DNA from: Marvinbryantia formatexigens DSM 14469
GTDB lineage: Bacteria > Bacillota > Clostridia > Lachnospirales > Lachnospiraceae
NCBI RefSeq assembly: GCF_025148285.1
Contig: NZ_CP102268.1
Span: 744,001-808,000 of the forward strand
DNA length: 64,000 bases
Direction: 5' to 3'
A program made the position numbers and the translations under genes. Shown piece by piece: positions 16,265 to 26,241 of the stretch; the stretch's first letter is position 1, and every line of letters begins with the position of its first letter. The notes below the pieces were generated by a model. The model was not told the origin of the DNA, did not search any database, and saw nothing but the letters and a program-made list of their open reading frames with translations.

Positions 16265-18974
16265 CTTTCTTTACTTTCCTTTTTGTGCGCACTGCCCATA
16301 CCGTGTAAATCGCCGCCGTCAGCGCCAGGAAGAAAATACTTCCCGCCGCGCCCGCCGCAAATCCCGGACATTTGTAAACCATCTGTATCTCATGCTCTCC
16401 CGGCTCCAGCATGACGCCGCAGAAACCGTAATCCACCTGAAGAACTTCGCGCTCCTCCCCGTCCACCAGGGCGGTCCAGCCATCCTCATAGGCGATTGGC
16501 AGAAGCAGTATCCCTTTTTCCGTCACTGCTGCCGTACCGCTTACCACGCTGTCCTTATCGGACGCTTTAAAAGAAATCCCCTCGCTGAGCGCGGAAAAGT
16601 CGTACTCCTCCGTCTCATAAATATGGATATCGTCCAGAGTTGCAAATTTCTCATATGCCAGCGGGCAGGTAATCTCCAGCGTGCTGATGCCCTCCGGAAT
16701 CTGGAGCTCCACATGCATATGCTCTTTTTCCGCGCGCACCATCGTGTAATATTCGCCGTATTCCACGTACACATACGGCATATCCTCCGGAAAATACAGC
16801 TCAAACTCCAGCCGGACGCTGCCTTCCCGCTTAGGAAGCGTGATGGTGATGCCCTGCTCCGTGCTATTTACTTCCGCCTCCAGCGGCAGCTCCTGCGCGG
16901 CGCACTCCTGCAGCAGAGCGCCGTCCGTCTCTGTCAGTTCGCCCGCCGCATCGCAGATGACCGCCTGCGTCAGCAGCTTTTCCCGGTCCACGCCATCGGC
17001 GCTCTCCTCGTATTCCGCACTCGTCACCGCCTTCGTGTAGAATTTTCCAAAAGCCTCCGTGCCGCTGTTGCGATAAACATAAATATCCCCGAACTGCTTC
17101 AGCAGCTCATAGCCCTCCGCGTCGAGCGCCGCGTTGCGGGAGAGAATATATTTCACATGGCTCAGAGAAGCCTGCGCGCTGTCATACACCGCATTCGCAT
17201 AGTTAAAGTGGGCATTATCGGCAATATTAAGATTGGGCCACAGCTTCTTTACAAATTCCCGCAGATTAACATTCAGCGAGGAATTGTAGGTGCTGACCGG
17301 CATATAATTCTGCGCCAGCGCGTTCAGGCTGGAGGTGCGACTGCCAATCGTGTAATCCTTCTCCACGCGGTAGAATGAATCATCCGTCTCTTCCAGCCAG
17401 GCGAGGGCATCGGAGACATCCGCATCGTACAGCTCGTCAAAATATTCACTGGGCGCCTTTTTGAGAATTGCCCGCTCGTTATAGGAATACCAGGCGTCCG
17501 CGCACAGCGTCACCGCAACACAGAGCAGCAGCCCGCCTGCCGCTGCCTGCTGAAGCCTCTTGTTTTTTACACGCACGGCGGCAAAAAGGCAGATGGCAAT
17601 ACCGGCTGCCCCCAGCGTCAGCGTGCGCGGCAGATACTCCGCGCCCGGCACATGCACCCGCAGATACTGGATAAGCACCGCCGCAGAAACCACCGCGAAC
17701 AGCGACAGGCAGAGCCGGCGGTTCTCAAAAACCTCCTGCAGAAACGCCGCCACCAGCAGGGCAAAAAACGGCATACAGACAAAGGTGTGCCTGGAAAACG
17801 GATAGGCGAAGCCGTTAAAGATCAGACCGCCCATCGGCATGGCGATAACAAACATGCAGGCAGCAGCCGCCAGCAACAGGATGCCTCTCTGTTTTCTGCT
17901 GAATGGCGCTCCGCCTCCCGCCCGGTAAGTTTCCCTTCCGGAGGCGTCCTTACATACCAGGGCAGATTTCAACTGCCCGCGCAGGACCATCCAGAGAAAA
18001 CAGACCGCCGCAATGATAAACAGCGCGGAGAAAAAGACATTCGGCGATTCATAATAATTTGAGTAGCCGGTGTAGTCTGTAATCCCCTCAAAATTGCTGG
18101 AGAAAAATCTTTTGAACAGGGTCCTGTAAAAATTCATTCCGTAAAAGCCGACGGCATCCAGCAGCTTTTCTGTCAAAGGCTTTGCCGTCACGCGCCCGGA
18201 AACATTCAGAATCGCATTGCCGCTGGGCAGCAGATTGATAAGCCCGATGCCGATGCCAAGCAGCATGGAGCCATACGCTTTTGCAAGCGTCAGAAGTCCC
18301 TTTTTGCAGAAAAGCCGTTCCCGCCAGGCAATCCGCAGCAGGAAATAAACGCCCAGCACGATAAACTGCATATAGCTGAAATACAGCGCGTCTATCGCGC
18401 ACACGCCGCACATCAGCGTCACGCCCAGATACCAGCGCGGCTTTTTCAGCGCCTTCTCCGCCATCATCAGAAGCAGCGGCAGCAGCACCAGCAGCGTTCC
18501 AAACTGGTAATGCTGTCCCCAGACCACCATGTATCCGCAGAGCGCATAGATATAAGAAGCAATCAGCTTGCTGCGCTCCGACAGGAAGAAGCAGGACAAA
18601 AAGCCATAAACAGCCAGCCCCGCAAGCACGATGCGAAGAATGTGCACGTAGACCAGCAAATTATATATGCTCTCCGCTCCAAACAGCACTCCGCAGGCAT
18701 AGAGCAGCATCAGAAACGGGTCGAACATGTTCAGCGAATACATATTTATGCCATAGCCATTGTTAAAATCCCAGAGGGAGAAGCTGCCCTCCCGCAGATG
18801 ATTGATGATAGTCTGATAATGCATCAGATACTGGTCATACGTATCCGTTCCCACATCCATGTACGCGAGGAGCGAATCCCCGGTCAGAAAATCATAGAAA
18901 ATATATATACAGGATACCAGCAGCGCCGCCGTCAGCAGCGCCATCGTCTTTTTCTTTGCTCCCGCCTCTGTCAT
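16233..18974 (-). CDS. YfhO family membrane protein, probable GT-C glycosyltransferase (913 aa)
   Basis: A large polytopic protein with about a dozen membrane segments, mostly before residue 500. A long extracytoplasmic part (about 510-870) is followed by one final membrane helix near 875-895 and a lysine-rich end. YfhO proteins resemble GT-C enzymes that use polyprenyl-linked sugars to glycosylate cell-wall polymers on the outer face. ILPIAYEDGW and MLEPGEHEIQMVYKCPGF near the end are typical of the family's C-terminal part. The gene ends inside the next one (32-nt overlap). It probably decorates the exported polysaccharide with side residues; this is by family analogy. Confidence 0.85.
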   Translation of the reverse strand: MTEAGAKKKTMALLTAALLVSCIYIFYDFLTGDSLLAYMDVGTDTYDQYLMHYQTIINHLREGSFSLWDFNNGYGINMYSLNMFDPFLMLLYACGVLFGAESIYNLLVYVHILRIVLAGLAVYGFLSCFFLSERSKLIASYIYALCGYMVVWGQHYQFGTLLVLLPLLLMMAEKALKKPRWYLGVTLMCGVCAIDALYFSYMQFIVLGVYFLLRIAWRERLFCKKGLLTLAKAYGSMLLGIGIGLINLLPSGNAILNVSGRVTAKPLTEKLLDAVGFYGMNFYRTLFKRFFSSNFEGITDYTGYSNYYESPNVFFSALFIIAAVCFLWMVLRGQLKSALVCKDASGRETYRAGGGAPFSRKQRGILLLAAAACMFVIAMPMGGLIFNGFAYPFSRHTFVCMPFFALLVAAFLQEVFENRRLCLSLFAVVSAAVLIQYLRVHVPGAEYLPRTLTLGAAGIAICLFAAVRVKNKRLQQAAAGGLLLCVAVTLCADAWYSYNERAILKKAPSEYFDELYDADVSDALAWLEETDDSFYRVEKDYTIGSRTSSLNALAQNYMPVSTYNSSLNVNLREFVKKLWPNLNIADNAHFNYANAVYDSAQASLSHVKYILSRNAALDAEGYELLKQFGDIYVYRNSGTEAFGKFYTKAVTSAEYEESADGVDREKLLTQAVICDAAGELTETDGALLQECAAQELPLEAEVNSTEQGITITLPKREGSVRLEFELYFPEDMPYVYVEYGEYYTMVRAEKEHMHVELQIPEGISTLEITCPLAYEKFATLDDIHIYETEEYDFSALSEGISFKASDKDSVVSGTAAVTEKGILLLPIAYEDGWTALVDGEEREVLQVDYGFCGVMLEPGEHEIQMVYKCPGFAAGAAGSIFFLALTAAIYTVWAVRTKRKVKKDGIVKKAEVV

Positions 18975-19079
18975 AATCCGCTCCTGTTATCGTTTCTCCT
19001 GCCGTCTCTTCTGCTTTCTTCCGTTATTTCTGCAGACGTCCGGTAATCCCAGTGTCCCGGTCTTCCGGAGACACTGCGC

Positions 19080-22000
19080 TTAATGTTCCATTTTGCCAAG
19101 CACCAGTTTCAGCGCCGCCCTGCCGGTTCCGTCCGTCGTACCGTGCTCCAGCACCGCGCGGTGCGCGTTTTCTGCGATTTTTCCGCGAAGCTGCCCGTCC
19201 TCTATCAGGCGGGTAAGCCCCTCGCGCCACTGCTGCTCATCCGCGCAGAGGATGCCGTCCTCTCCGTCCCGGATAACGCGGCGCGTTTCTTCATTTGCGC
19301 TGGCGATACACGGCACTTCCACCAGAGCCGCCTCCATCCAGCGTTCCTGCGGTCTGCACGCATAAAAGCGCTCATCCGGCAGCGGCATCAGAAGGATGTC
19401 AATGCCCGCCAGCAGCTCCGGCATTCTCTGCCATCCGGCAGGCGGCAGCTTTGTCATGCGCTCTTGGCAGTTATCGAAGCGCGCCGTATCCGCCACGCCG
19501 CTCACCACCAGATGCACCTGCGGGTATTTCTGCATAATCTCCGTCAGCAGCTCTTCGACAACGGCAAATTCCGCATCGCCGGTATCTCTGCCGCCAAAGT
19601 AGCCGATGCAGAGCGCATCCCCGCTCTTTGCGCGGTTTTCGCGGGCGTCGATGGATAAAATCTGCTGCTCCATACTGCATACGTTTCTGCGGACCACGAC
19701 TGTCTTTTCCGGAAATTCCGTCCGGATTTCTTCTGCCAGCGACTCCGTTGCGGCAATAAATCCATCGCAGTACGCCATGCACCGGTGTATCCGCTGCGCC
19801 GTTTTTTTCCTGCTCTGATATGCGCTGCCTCCCGGCGTTTTCTGTCCGGGAAGCCTATCTCCGTCAAAGATCAGCTCATCCAGGTCGTAATATACCGGGA
19901 TGGAAAGTCCGTGCGCCTGTCTGACAAGCGCTTCCACAAACGCAGCATCCGTCAGACGGCAGAGCACCACGCTGCAGTAGCCCTTCAGATTCACCTGCAG
20001 ATCTCTCTCCCATTCCAGATGGCCGGAGGCATATCCGGCAATCGCAAGCTGCTCCCGGAACTGTGCAGCACGGCGGCCGGCGCCGTCCGCCTCCGGTCCG
20101 GTGAGAAACAGCACCTTTTTGCGCCGCACCGGCTGCTCCATAATGCCGCAGCGCTCTGCAAATGCCTGAAGCTGCTCCAGTATTTCCGCCGGGGATGCTT
20201 CCAATGGAAGCACCGCTCCGCGCGCATAATCCTTCACACGCTCCGCCGGCGCGCCGATATCAAATACCGCCAGCGGCATATTCATCGCCATAATCTCCGC
20301 CGTAGTGTAAGAGAAGGTCTCCGGCCATACCGCCGGGATGAAAAACAAATCAATATCGTTTTCCAGCACCAGGCGCGGCAGCTCCTCCCGCCGGTATTTC
20401 CCGGTTTCCTTAAAGATTTTATTTTTGCCCTCGTCGCCGGTATAGCCCAGCAGGCAGAGACGGATATCGCATTTCTGCTTTTTGATTTCCGCCGCCAGCT
20501 GCTGTACCACCTGCAGTCCTTTTTTATAATCCAGCGCTCCGACAAAGCCGATATTCAGTGTCTTTCCGGTTTTGCCTGTTTTATGCAGCGGCAGCATGGT
20601 ATGCGGCTTGTGCGGCACCAGACGGATATTGTCCAGCGCCGGATATACCTTTTCCAGTAATTTGCGGGAGGCATCGGAAAATACCCGCACTTCCCCGCAG
20701 GCTGCCAGGAAGCGCTCCCAGCTTTCCCGCCACTTTTCGGCGCTCTCATATGCCAGATAAGCATTCTGCTCGTGCTTTGCCAGGCAGGCGTTGCAGCGCT
20801 CCGGCGCCGCCGCCCCGCAGTAACAGCCTCTGTCGTCCACCAGATTGATTGCCGGGCAGATGGCGTAATAGTCGTGGAACAGCATCAGCATCCTGGCGCC
20901 GTTCTGCTCCTTTGCCCGCACCAGCGCATCCATCACGTCATACAGCTTCGGCACCGTCACCAGCTCATTTATCCAGATTTCATCCACCCTGCCGGTCACC
21001 GCCCAGACATCCTCCAGATTTTCCGAGACGACCTGGATCCGGTACTGCCGGTAGCTGTATTCCACCAGATACATGCCGGTAAAACGCACGACAATAAAAC
21101 GGCAGCCCACGCGCAGCGCCTCCCGGCGCTTTGTGTCCAGATAGGCGGTCGCCCCGCCGCCGAGGTTGTGATCGAAGGCGACAATGGTTTTGGCATCAAT
21201 ATTCAGATTCAGCAGCTTCAGCATGGCGAGACGGCGCGTTTTCGCCATCGGGTCCCTGCTGCAGTAGGAGGATACCACCTGGTCATAATCCGGATGCTTC
21301 AGGCGCAGCGCCTTTGAATTTGTCTCCAGCAGCGCCTTCTTTTCCTCCGACAGGAAGCTCCCGCCGTGCTTATGGTACACAAACAGATTGTCCGCCTGTA
21401 CGTTATGATAACCGGCGGATACCGCGCGCCGGCACCAGTCGTTCTCCTCGCCGTAGCCCTTTCCGAAGGTCTTTGCGTCCAGCAGTCCGATTTTTTTAAT
21501 CACATTCAGATTCATGCCCATGCAGAAGCCCACGCCTGTCGGCACAACCGGGTAGGACGGGACAATCTGCGAAAACGCCTGGTCTATCTGCCAGAGCGGC
21601 ATTCCCTCAAACAGCTCATTATTCTCGCAGAATTTCGGGAAGCTGCAGATGGTGCCGCTGTTGGTAAACGGCGTCGTCGTCGCCACCTTTTTGTCGCAGA
21701 TGATGGGCAGCATCAGCCGCTCCAGCCAGTATGCGGGCACCTCCACATCGGTATTCAGAAGCACCACATGATGCTCCGCCCGCTTCAGCGCACGGTTTAC
21801 CGAGCGCACAAAGCCGACGTTCTTTTCGTTATTGAGCAGCACCGCCTCCGGATGATTCTTCACATAATTTTCCAGATACGGCAGCACGCGCTCATCCGGG
21901 CTGCAGTCGTTTACAATCAGCAGCCGGTACGGCATCTCTGTTCTGCGCAGGCTGTCAAACAAAACCTGCAGATACTCATATCCATTGTAGACCGGGATGA

Positions 22001-24758
22001 TAATATCCACCGCCGTCTCTTTTACCTTTTTCGGTATCGTGAAGGTTTCCGTCAGCTTCTTTTCCCGCAGATACTGGATATCTCCGAGCTGCTCCGCCTC
22101 CATAATCTCCGAGATCTCCACCTTCGCGTCCGCAGGCAGCGAACGGCTGCCTTTTACCACGCCAAGCGGATAGCGTCCCGTGCCGTCCGGCATATCGTAT
22201 TCCATCACCACACGGATATCCCGCGGGGAAAAGATACGGGTTTTCACCTCAAAGCCGCTCAGAGCGGCGTCCGGATTCTGCAGGGCGGAAGCGACATCGT
22301 AGCGGTACACCATGCGGAAAGGACGCTCCGCCACCTTCGTCTGCCGGTCGTAATATACGATACGCGGATTGCGCATCCGGCAGCGGTTGTCAAACACCCA
22401 GCCGCTCATGGAGAGCACCTGCCTGTCTACCGTGAATGTATCTACATGCCCGGACACCTTTACCAGTCCGGGAATCTTTTTCGCCGCCCGTTTTACCTTC
22501 CTAAGCTGGTTTTTCACAGTATCCGGCTGCAGCTTCGGCGCCTGCAGCACCGCGCCTTCCCTTGCCGGTCTGCGCTTTTCGGACAGCATTTTCTTCAGGC
22601 GCGAGGAAGCCGCCTGCACAGATTTGTCCACGCGCGCGGAAACCGCCTGCACAGATTTGCCCGCGCGCACGGATTCTATACTCTGCCTCCCCACGCGCAA
22701 AGCTTCTATATCCTCCCGACTCATGCGCATGCTTTCCGTTCCCTGCTGCTCTGCCAGACGGGCGCATCTTCCCTCAATCGTCAGAGTCCGGATTTCGTCC
22801 GCGTCAAACGTCTCCACCGCAAAATTCGGGTCATCCTGCGTGAAAATAATACAGTTCCCCTCCCGCCTAAAATCGCCGAGCGGCTGCAGGCGGACGCCGC
22901 AGTTGCACTTCACACGGTCAATCATGCACCAGCAGCTCTCCTCCATCGGGTCCCAGCGGAGCTTTTTAATCCCCTTTATATCACTTAAATCAAAAGAGAT
23001 CCGGAAGCGGTTGTTCGTCAGCGTCAGCGGCTGCGGAAGAATCTCCTCCTCGTTAAAGCCCCCTCCGGTATCATAGTACAGCTTGCACTCTGTCTGGACT
23101 GCTTTATGATAATACTGGTAAACCTGCTCCAGACGGAAATTGATTTCCGGCTGCGCATACTTATCCAGCGGGTCCGCCCCGACATAGCGGTACACAAAAT
23201 GCTGCGACCACTTCCGGTACAGCTCCTCGTCATCTCCCGTGATGCCGAAAATATCCATCAGCGTTTTCTTAACGAACAGCCCGCGAAGCTGCGGCAGCTT
23301 GGTGTATAAATCATTCAGCAGACGCCACATGATGAAATCCACCGGGATTTCCATATCAAAGATCCACTCGTAGTCAATCACCAGACGGCGCTGCTTTTCC
23401 ATATAAACATTATCGCAGATAAGGTCCAGATTCGCCGGGCGTACGCAGGCGCGGCTGCCCTGTCCTTTTGCGCTTCCGAACAGCTTCTGAAACGCTTCGC
23501 CGGCGTAATCCTCCTTCCGGGGACATCCGGCAAAGCAGGTCTCATAAAATTTCTGCAGAAGCTGCACAATTCCTTCCGTATCCCCGGCGTCCGCCAGCGT
23601 CCGGATACGGTCAAACAAGGTCTCGCCCTCCACAAAGGCATATTCCAGAGCGCCGTCCTTCTCCGCCGCCGGCAGATTTTCATAGTCCGTGCCATAGCGC
23701 ACCGCCCCGTTGGCGATAATCTGACGCACAAACGGCTCCGCCTCCGCGCAAAGCGGCTCCTTGCGTACCAGCCGCTCCCCGTCTCTGCGGATAATTTTCG
23801 TCAGAATCTGAAACTCCCTCCGGCGCTCGCTGTTGCTCTTTACATACAGAATCTCCTCCGGCTGCTTCTGCGGCGTCCGTCCGGCATCCACCAGGAAGGA
23901 ATTGGAAAAAATATCGGCTACCCCCTCCTCCGCCAGCGAATGCGCCGCCTCACTCTCATTAAATAACAAAATTCGCTTGCCGTCCAGCGAGCGGTAAGGC
24001 TTGCCGTAGCCGTTCGCCTTCAGTGTTTCATCGGTAAAAATTTCCCTCGGAAATTTGTAATCCGGATACGGATAGTAAAACTGCATACCGGGGAAGCCGC
24101 TTCTTTCCAGAAGCTCCCGCAGCTCTTTTTTGCTGAAGGTGCGCACCGTATCGACGCCCGGATAATTCTCCAGGCCGAGGAAATAACGGTCGGTGTGGTC
24201 CTCCGGCGCCCCCGCAAAGTATTTCAGACCGAGCCTGTTTTCGATTGCAATCAGAATGCGGCCTTCCTCTTTGAGGAAACATCCCATATGCTGCAGGAAC
24301 GTCTCGTACGGCGTCTCTCCCTCCGTAAAGCTTATGGCGTATTCCAGAACGCCGTTTAAAATAATGTAATCAAATTTCTCCGGAAACTCCATATCATTTA
24401 AGTTGCCCACCATGATACAGAGATTGTCGTATTCTTTATGGCGCGCATAATTAATGGAAGCCCGCCGCTTCGACAGCTCGACGGACACCACCTTCGCCGC
24501 CCGGCGGCACAAAAGTCCGGTAATCGCCCCGCAGCCCGCCCCGATTTCCAGTACCGCGGCGTCCTTCTTAAACGGATACCAGTTCAGAATATTTTCGCGC
24601 ATCGCGGAAAAATGATAGATCACCGGGAAGCTGACCTCCTCGTGCGGGAGCTCTTCATAGGAAACTCCCCGTTCTGCCATGTCGAGCATGACCTCCTCGA
24701 TTGCTCCGTCCGAATACCGGTCCTTTTCCTTATAATATGTTAAATTAAACTCTGCCAT
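19080..24758 (-). CDS. Giant methyltransferase / kinase-like / multi-glycosyltransferase fusion (1892 aa)
   Basis: Parts in order: a SAM methyltransferase (about 55-250; VLEIGAGCGAITG at 69-81); a kinase-like region (about 300-480) with Lys333 and Glu339, LDLICDN giving Asp445 and Asn450, and IDYEW giving Asp462; a helical linker (about 680-760) with a 33-nt DNA repeat; a beta-rich stretch (about 770-870); a GT2 domain (about 917-1150; VDIIIPVYNGYEYL); a GT4-like domain (about 1195-1500; FVGALDYKKGL); and a second GT4-like domain (about 1510-1885). A methyltransferase plus kinase plus coiled helix is the layout of WbdD, which caps O-antigen chains. The canonical catalytic His is missing from the kinase loop. 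It lies directly after the Wzm/Wzt exporter. The weak GGGGGA site is 6 nt before the ATG. Confidence 0.85.
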   Translation of the reverse strand: MAEFNLTYYKEKDRYSDGAIEEVMLDMAERGVSYEELPHEEVSFPVIYHFSAMRENILNWYPFKKDAAVLEIGAGCGAITGLLCRRAAKVVSVELSKRRASINYARHKEYDNLCIMVGNLNDMEFPEKFDYIILNGVLEYAISFTEGETPYETFLQHMGCFLKEEGRILIAIENRLGLKYFAGAPEDHTDRYFLGLENYPGVDTVRTFSKKELRELLERSGFPGMQFYYPYPDYKFPREIFTDETLKANGYGKPYRSLDGKRILLFNESEAAHSLAEEGVADIFSNSFLVDAGRTPQKQPEEILYVKSNSERRREFQILTKIIRRDGERLVRKEPLCAEAEPFVRQIIANGAVRYGTDYENLPAAEKDGALEYAFVEGETLFDRIRTLADAGDTEGIVQLLQKFYETCFAGCPRKEDYAGEAFQKLFGSAKGQGSRACVRPANLDLICDNVYMEKQRRLVIDYEWIFDMEIPVDFIMWRLLNDLYTKLPQLRGLFVKKTLMDIFGITGDDEELYRKWSQHFVYRYVGADPLDKYAQPEINFRLEQVYQYYHKAVQTECKLYYDTGGGFNEEEILPQPLTLTNNRFRISFDLSDIKGIKKLRWDPMEESCWCMIDRVKCNCGVRLQPLGDFRREGNCIIFTQDDPNFAVETFDADEIRTLTIEGRCARLAEQQGTESMRMSREDIEALRVGRQSIESVRAGKSVQAVSARVDKSVQAASSRLKKMLSEKRRPAREGAVLQAPKLQPDTVKNQLRKVKRAAKKIPGLVKVSGHVDTFTVDRQVLSMSGWVFDNRCRMRNPRIVYYDRQTKVAERPFRMVYRYDVASALQNPDAALSGFEVKTRIFSPRDIRVVMEYDMPDGTGRYPLGVVKGSRSLPADAKVEISEIMEAEQLGDIQYLREKKLTETFTIPKKVKETAVDIIIPVYNGYEYLQVLFDSLRRTEMPYRLLIVNDCSPDERVLPYLENYVKNHPEAVLLNNEKNVGFVRSVNRALKRAEHHVVLLNTDVEVPAYWLERLMLPIICDKKVATTTPFTNSGTICSFPKFCENNELFEGMPLWQIDQAFSQIVPSYPVVPTGVGFCMGMNLNVIKKIGLLDAKTFGKGYGEENDWCRRAVSAGYHNVQADNLFVYHKHGGSFLSEEKKALLETNSKALRLKHPDYDQVVSSYCSRDPMAKTRRLAMLKLLNLNIDAKTIVAFDHNLGGGATAYLDTKRREALRVGCRFIVVRFTGMYLVEYSYRQYRIQVVSENLEDVWAVTGRVDEIWINELVTVPKLYDVMDALVRAKEQNGARMLMLFHDYYAICPAINLVDDRGCYCGAAAPERCNACLAKHEQNAYLAYESAEKWRESWERFLAACGEVRVFSDASRKLLEKVYPALDNIRLVPHKPHTMLPLHKTGKTGKTLNIGFVGALDYKKGLQVVQQLAAEIKKQKCDIRLCLLGYTGDEGKNKIFKETGKYRREELPRLVLENDIDLFFIPAVWPETFSYTTAEIMAMNMPLAVFDIGAPAERVKDYARGAVLPLEASPAEILEQLQAFAERCGIMEQPVRRKKVLFLTGPEADGAGRRAAQFREQLAIAGYASGHLEWERDLQVNLKGYCSVVLCRLTDAAFVEALVRQAHGLSIPVYYDLDELIFDGDRLPGQKTPGGSAYQSRKKTAQRIHRCMAYCDGFIAATESLAEEIRTEFPEKTVVVRRNVCSMEQQILSIDARENRAKSGDALCIGYFGGRDTGDAEFAVVEELLTEIMQKYPQVHLVVSGVADTARFDNCQERMTKLPPAGWQRMPELLAGIDILLMPLPDERFYACRPQERWMEAALVEVPCIASANEETRRVIRDGEDGILCADEQQWREGLTRLIEDGQLRGKIAENAHRAVLEHGTTDGTGRAALKLVLGKMEH
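22606..22671 (-). repeat. 33-nt repeat in the linker of the giant protein
   Basis: Two adjacent 33-nt units encode the repeated VDKSVQA / AGKSVQA segments at about residues 698-720. The repeat keeps frame and extends the predicted helical linker between the kinase-like and GT2 parts. Confidence 0.75.
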
Positions 24759-24849
24759 AAAAAATCCCCCGAAATAAAACTTTTCCCTGGCACAATATGT
24801 CTGTGTACCGCCGCGTTTCAGCGCCCGGATATTATTTTCCGGAACAGAC

Positions 24850-26133
24850 TCAGCGCCCGGATGTTACCGTTACATCCGAAAACAAATCAAAATAGCCGAC
24901 CGCTTTTTTGTCTGAAATCACCGTGAGGCTGCATACGTCATACAGCCGGTGAAAAACCGTAAAGTCTCCTTTGTAGTAGCCCGTGCAGCCCAGGCAGAGC
25001 ATATACTCCCCCGCCTCCAGCGGCATTCTCTGGGTGAAGGTGATCGTCTGCTCATCCCCGCTTTTCTGCGGCTGTACCGGTACTTTCTCGTACATCGTGT
25101 TCGTTCCGGCAATCTCCGTCCCCTTCAGATCCTTGATGGTAAACGCGTAGACCGGCTCCGAAACGTCGCCCTGGTAACGCACCTTCATCATCACCTGGAA
25201 TTCCTCGCCCTTTTCAATGGTGCCGCCCGCTCTTCCCTCATGGTCGTAAATACAGAAGTCGGCAATGGAAGCAATGCCGTTTCCGTACTCCAGCACCTGC
25301 GGATTCAGATGAAGATATTCCTTCTGCCACTTTTTCTCTGTCTGCCGGTCCTTTTTCCCTGTCTCCCGGCTCTGCTCCCCGGTCTCCTGCATGGAATCCT
25401 CCACCTGGTTCACCAGCACCCGCCGGTACAGATTCACCATTTCCTTGGCGCCGCCCTCGGCAAGCTTGCTCCCTTTATTCAGCAGAACAACGCGGTCGCA
25501 GTATTTTCCGATGCTGCTCAAATCGTGGCTGACAAAAAGGATCGTGCGCCCCTGCTCTTTAAATTCCTCAAATTTCCGGTAGCACTTTGCCTGAAAGAAC
25601 ACGTCTCCCACAGAAAGCGCCTCATCCACAACCAGAATTTCTGGATCAATATTAATGGCAACGGCAAATGCCAGCCGTACAAACATACCGCTGGAATAGG
25701 ATTTCACCGGCTGATAGACAAAATCGCCGATATCCGCAAACTCCAGGATGTCCTGCAGCTTCGCGTCTATCTCTTCCTTTGAAAAGCCCATCATCGTGCC
25801 GTTCAGATAAATATTTTCCATACCGGAATACTCCATATTGAATCCCGCTCCCAGCTCCAGCAGCGCGGAAACCCTTCCGTCCACCGTCACCTCGCCCTGC
25901 GTGGGATTCAATACCCCGGTAATAATTTTCAGAATCGTTGATTTTCCGGAACCATTCGTCCCGATAATTCCCACCGTCTCGCCGCGCTTTACATCAAAGC
26001 TGACATTCTTCAGCGCATAATGATCCTGCACATCAACCTTAAAGCCAAGCACTTCTTTAAGACGGTCCGAAGGCTTTTTGTACAGTTTATAAATTTTCGT
26101 CAGGTTCTTCACCCGAATCGCAAATTCGCTCAT
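24850..26133 (-). CDS. wzt: Polysaccharide ABC transporter ATPase with C-terminal Wzt domain (427 aa)
   Basis: Powers export of a lipid-linked polysaccharide with the Wzm-type permease upstream. Walker A is GTNGSGKST (58-66), the signature is YSSGMFVRLAF, Walker B ILVVDEALSVGD, and the switch is FVSHDLSS. After a charged linker (about 245-275, rich in Glu, Lys and Gln) comes a beta-rich C-terminal domain of about 145 residues. In O-antigen systems this Wzt_C domain recognises the modified non-reducing end before export. Teichoic acid TagH proteins have a different tail. The AAGGAAAAGG site before the ATG is good. Its presence beside the WbdD-like protein is informative. Confidence 0.92.
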   Translation of the reverse strand: MSEFAIRVKNLTKIYKLYKKPSDRLKEVLGFKVDVQDHYALKNVSFDVKRGETVGIIGTNGSGKSTILKIITGVLNPTQGEVTVDGRVSALLELGAGFNMEYSGMENIYLNGTMMGFSKEEIDAKLQDILEFADIGDFVYQPVKSYSSGMFVRLAFAVAINIDPEILVVDEALSVGDVFFQAKCYRKFEEFKEQGRTILFVSHDLSSIGKYCDRVVLLNKGSKLAEGGAKEMVNLYRRVLVNQVEDSMQETGEQSRETGKKDRQTEKKWQKEYLHLNPQVLEYGNGIASIADFCIYDHEGRAGGTIEKGEEFQVMMKVRYQGDVSEPVYAFTIKDLKGTEIAGTNTMYEKVPVQPQKSGDEQTITFTQRMPLEAGEYMLCLGCTGYYKGDFTVFHRLYDVCSLTVISDKKAVGYFDLFSDVTVTSGR

Positions 26134-26241
26134 TCGCCTTTTCCTTTCCGTATTCCCCGCATCCTGTCACAGATTCTGCGCAAGGTGCATCCCATGAAGC
26201 CACGCTTCCAACGGACGCCCGCCGGCACATTCCGTAGCGCC

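Noticed and set aside
20849-22988. Long plus-strand frames opposite the giant protein
   Set aside because: Antisense shadows of a gene with clear domain order on the minus strand.
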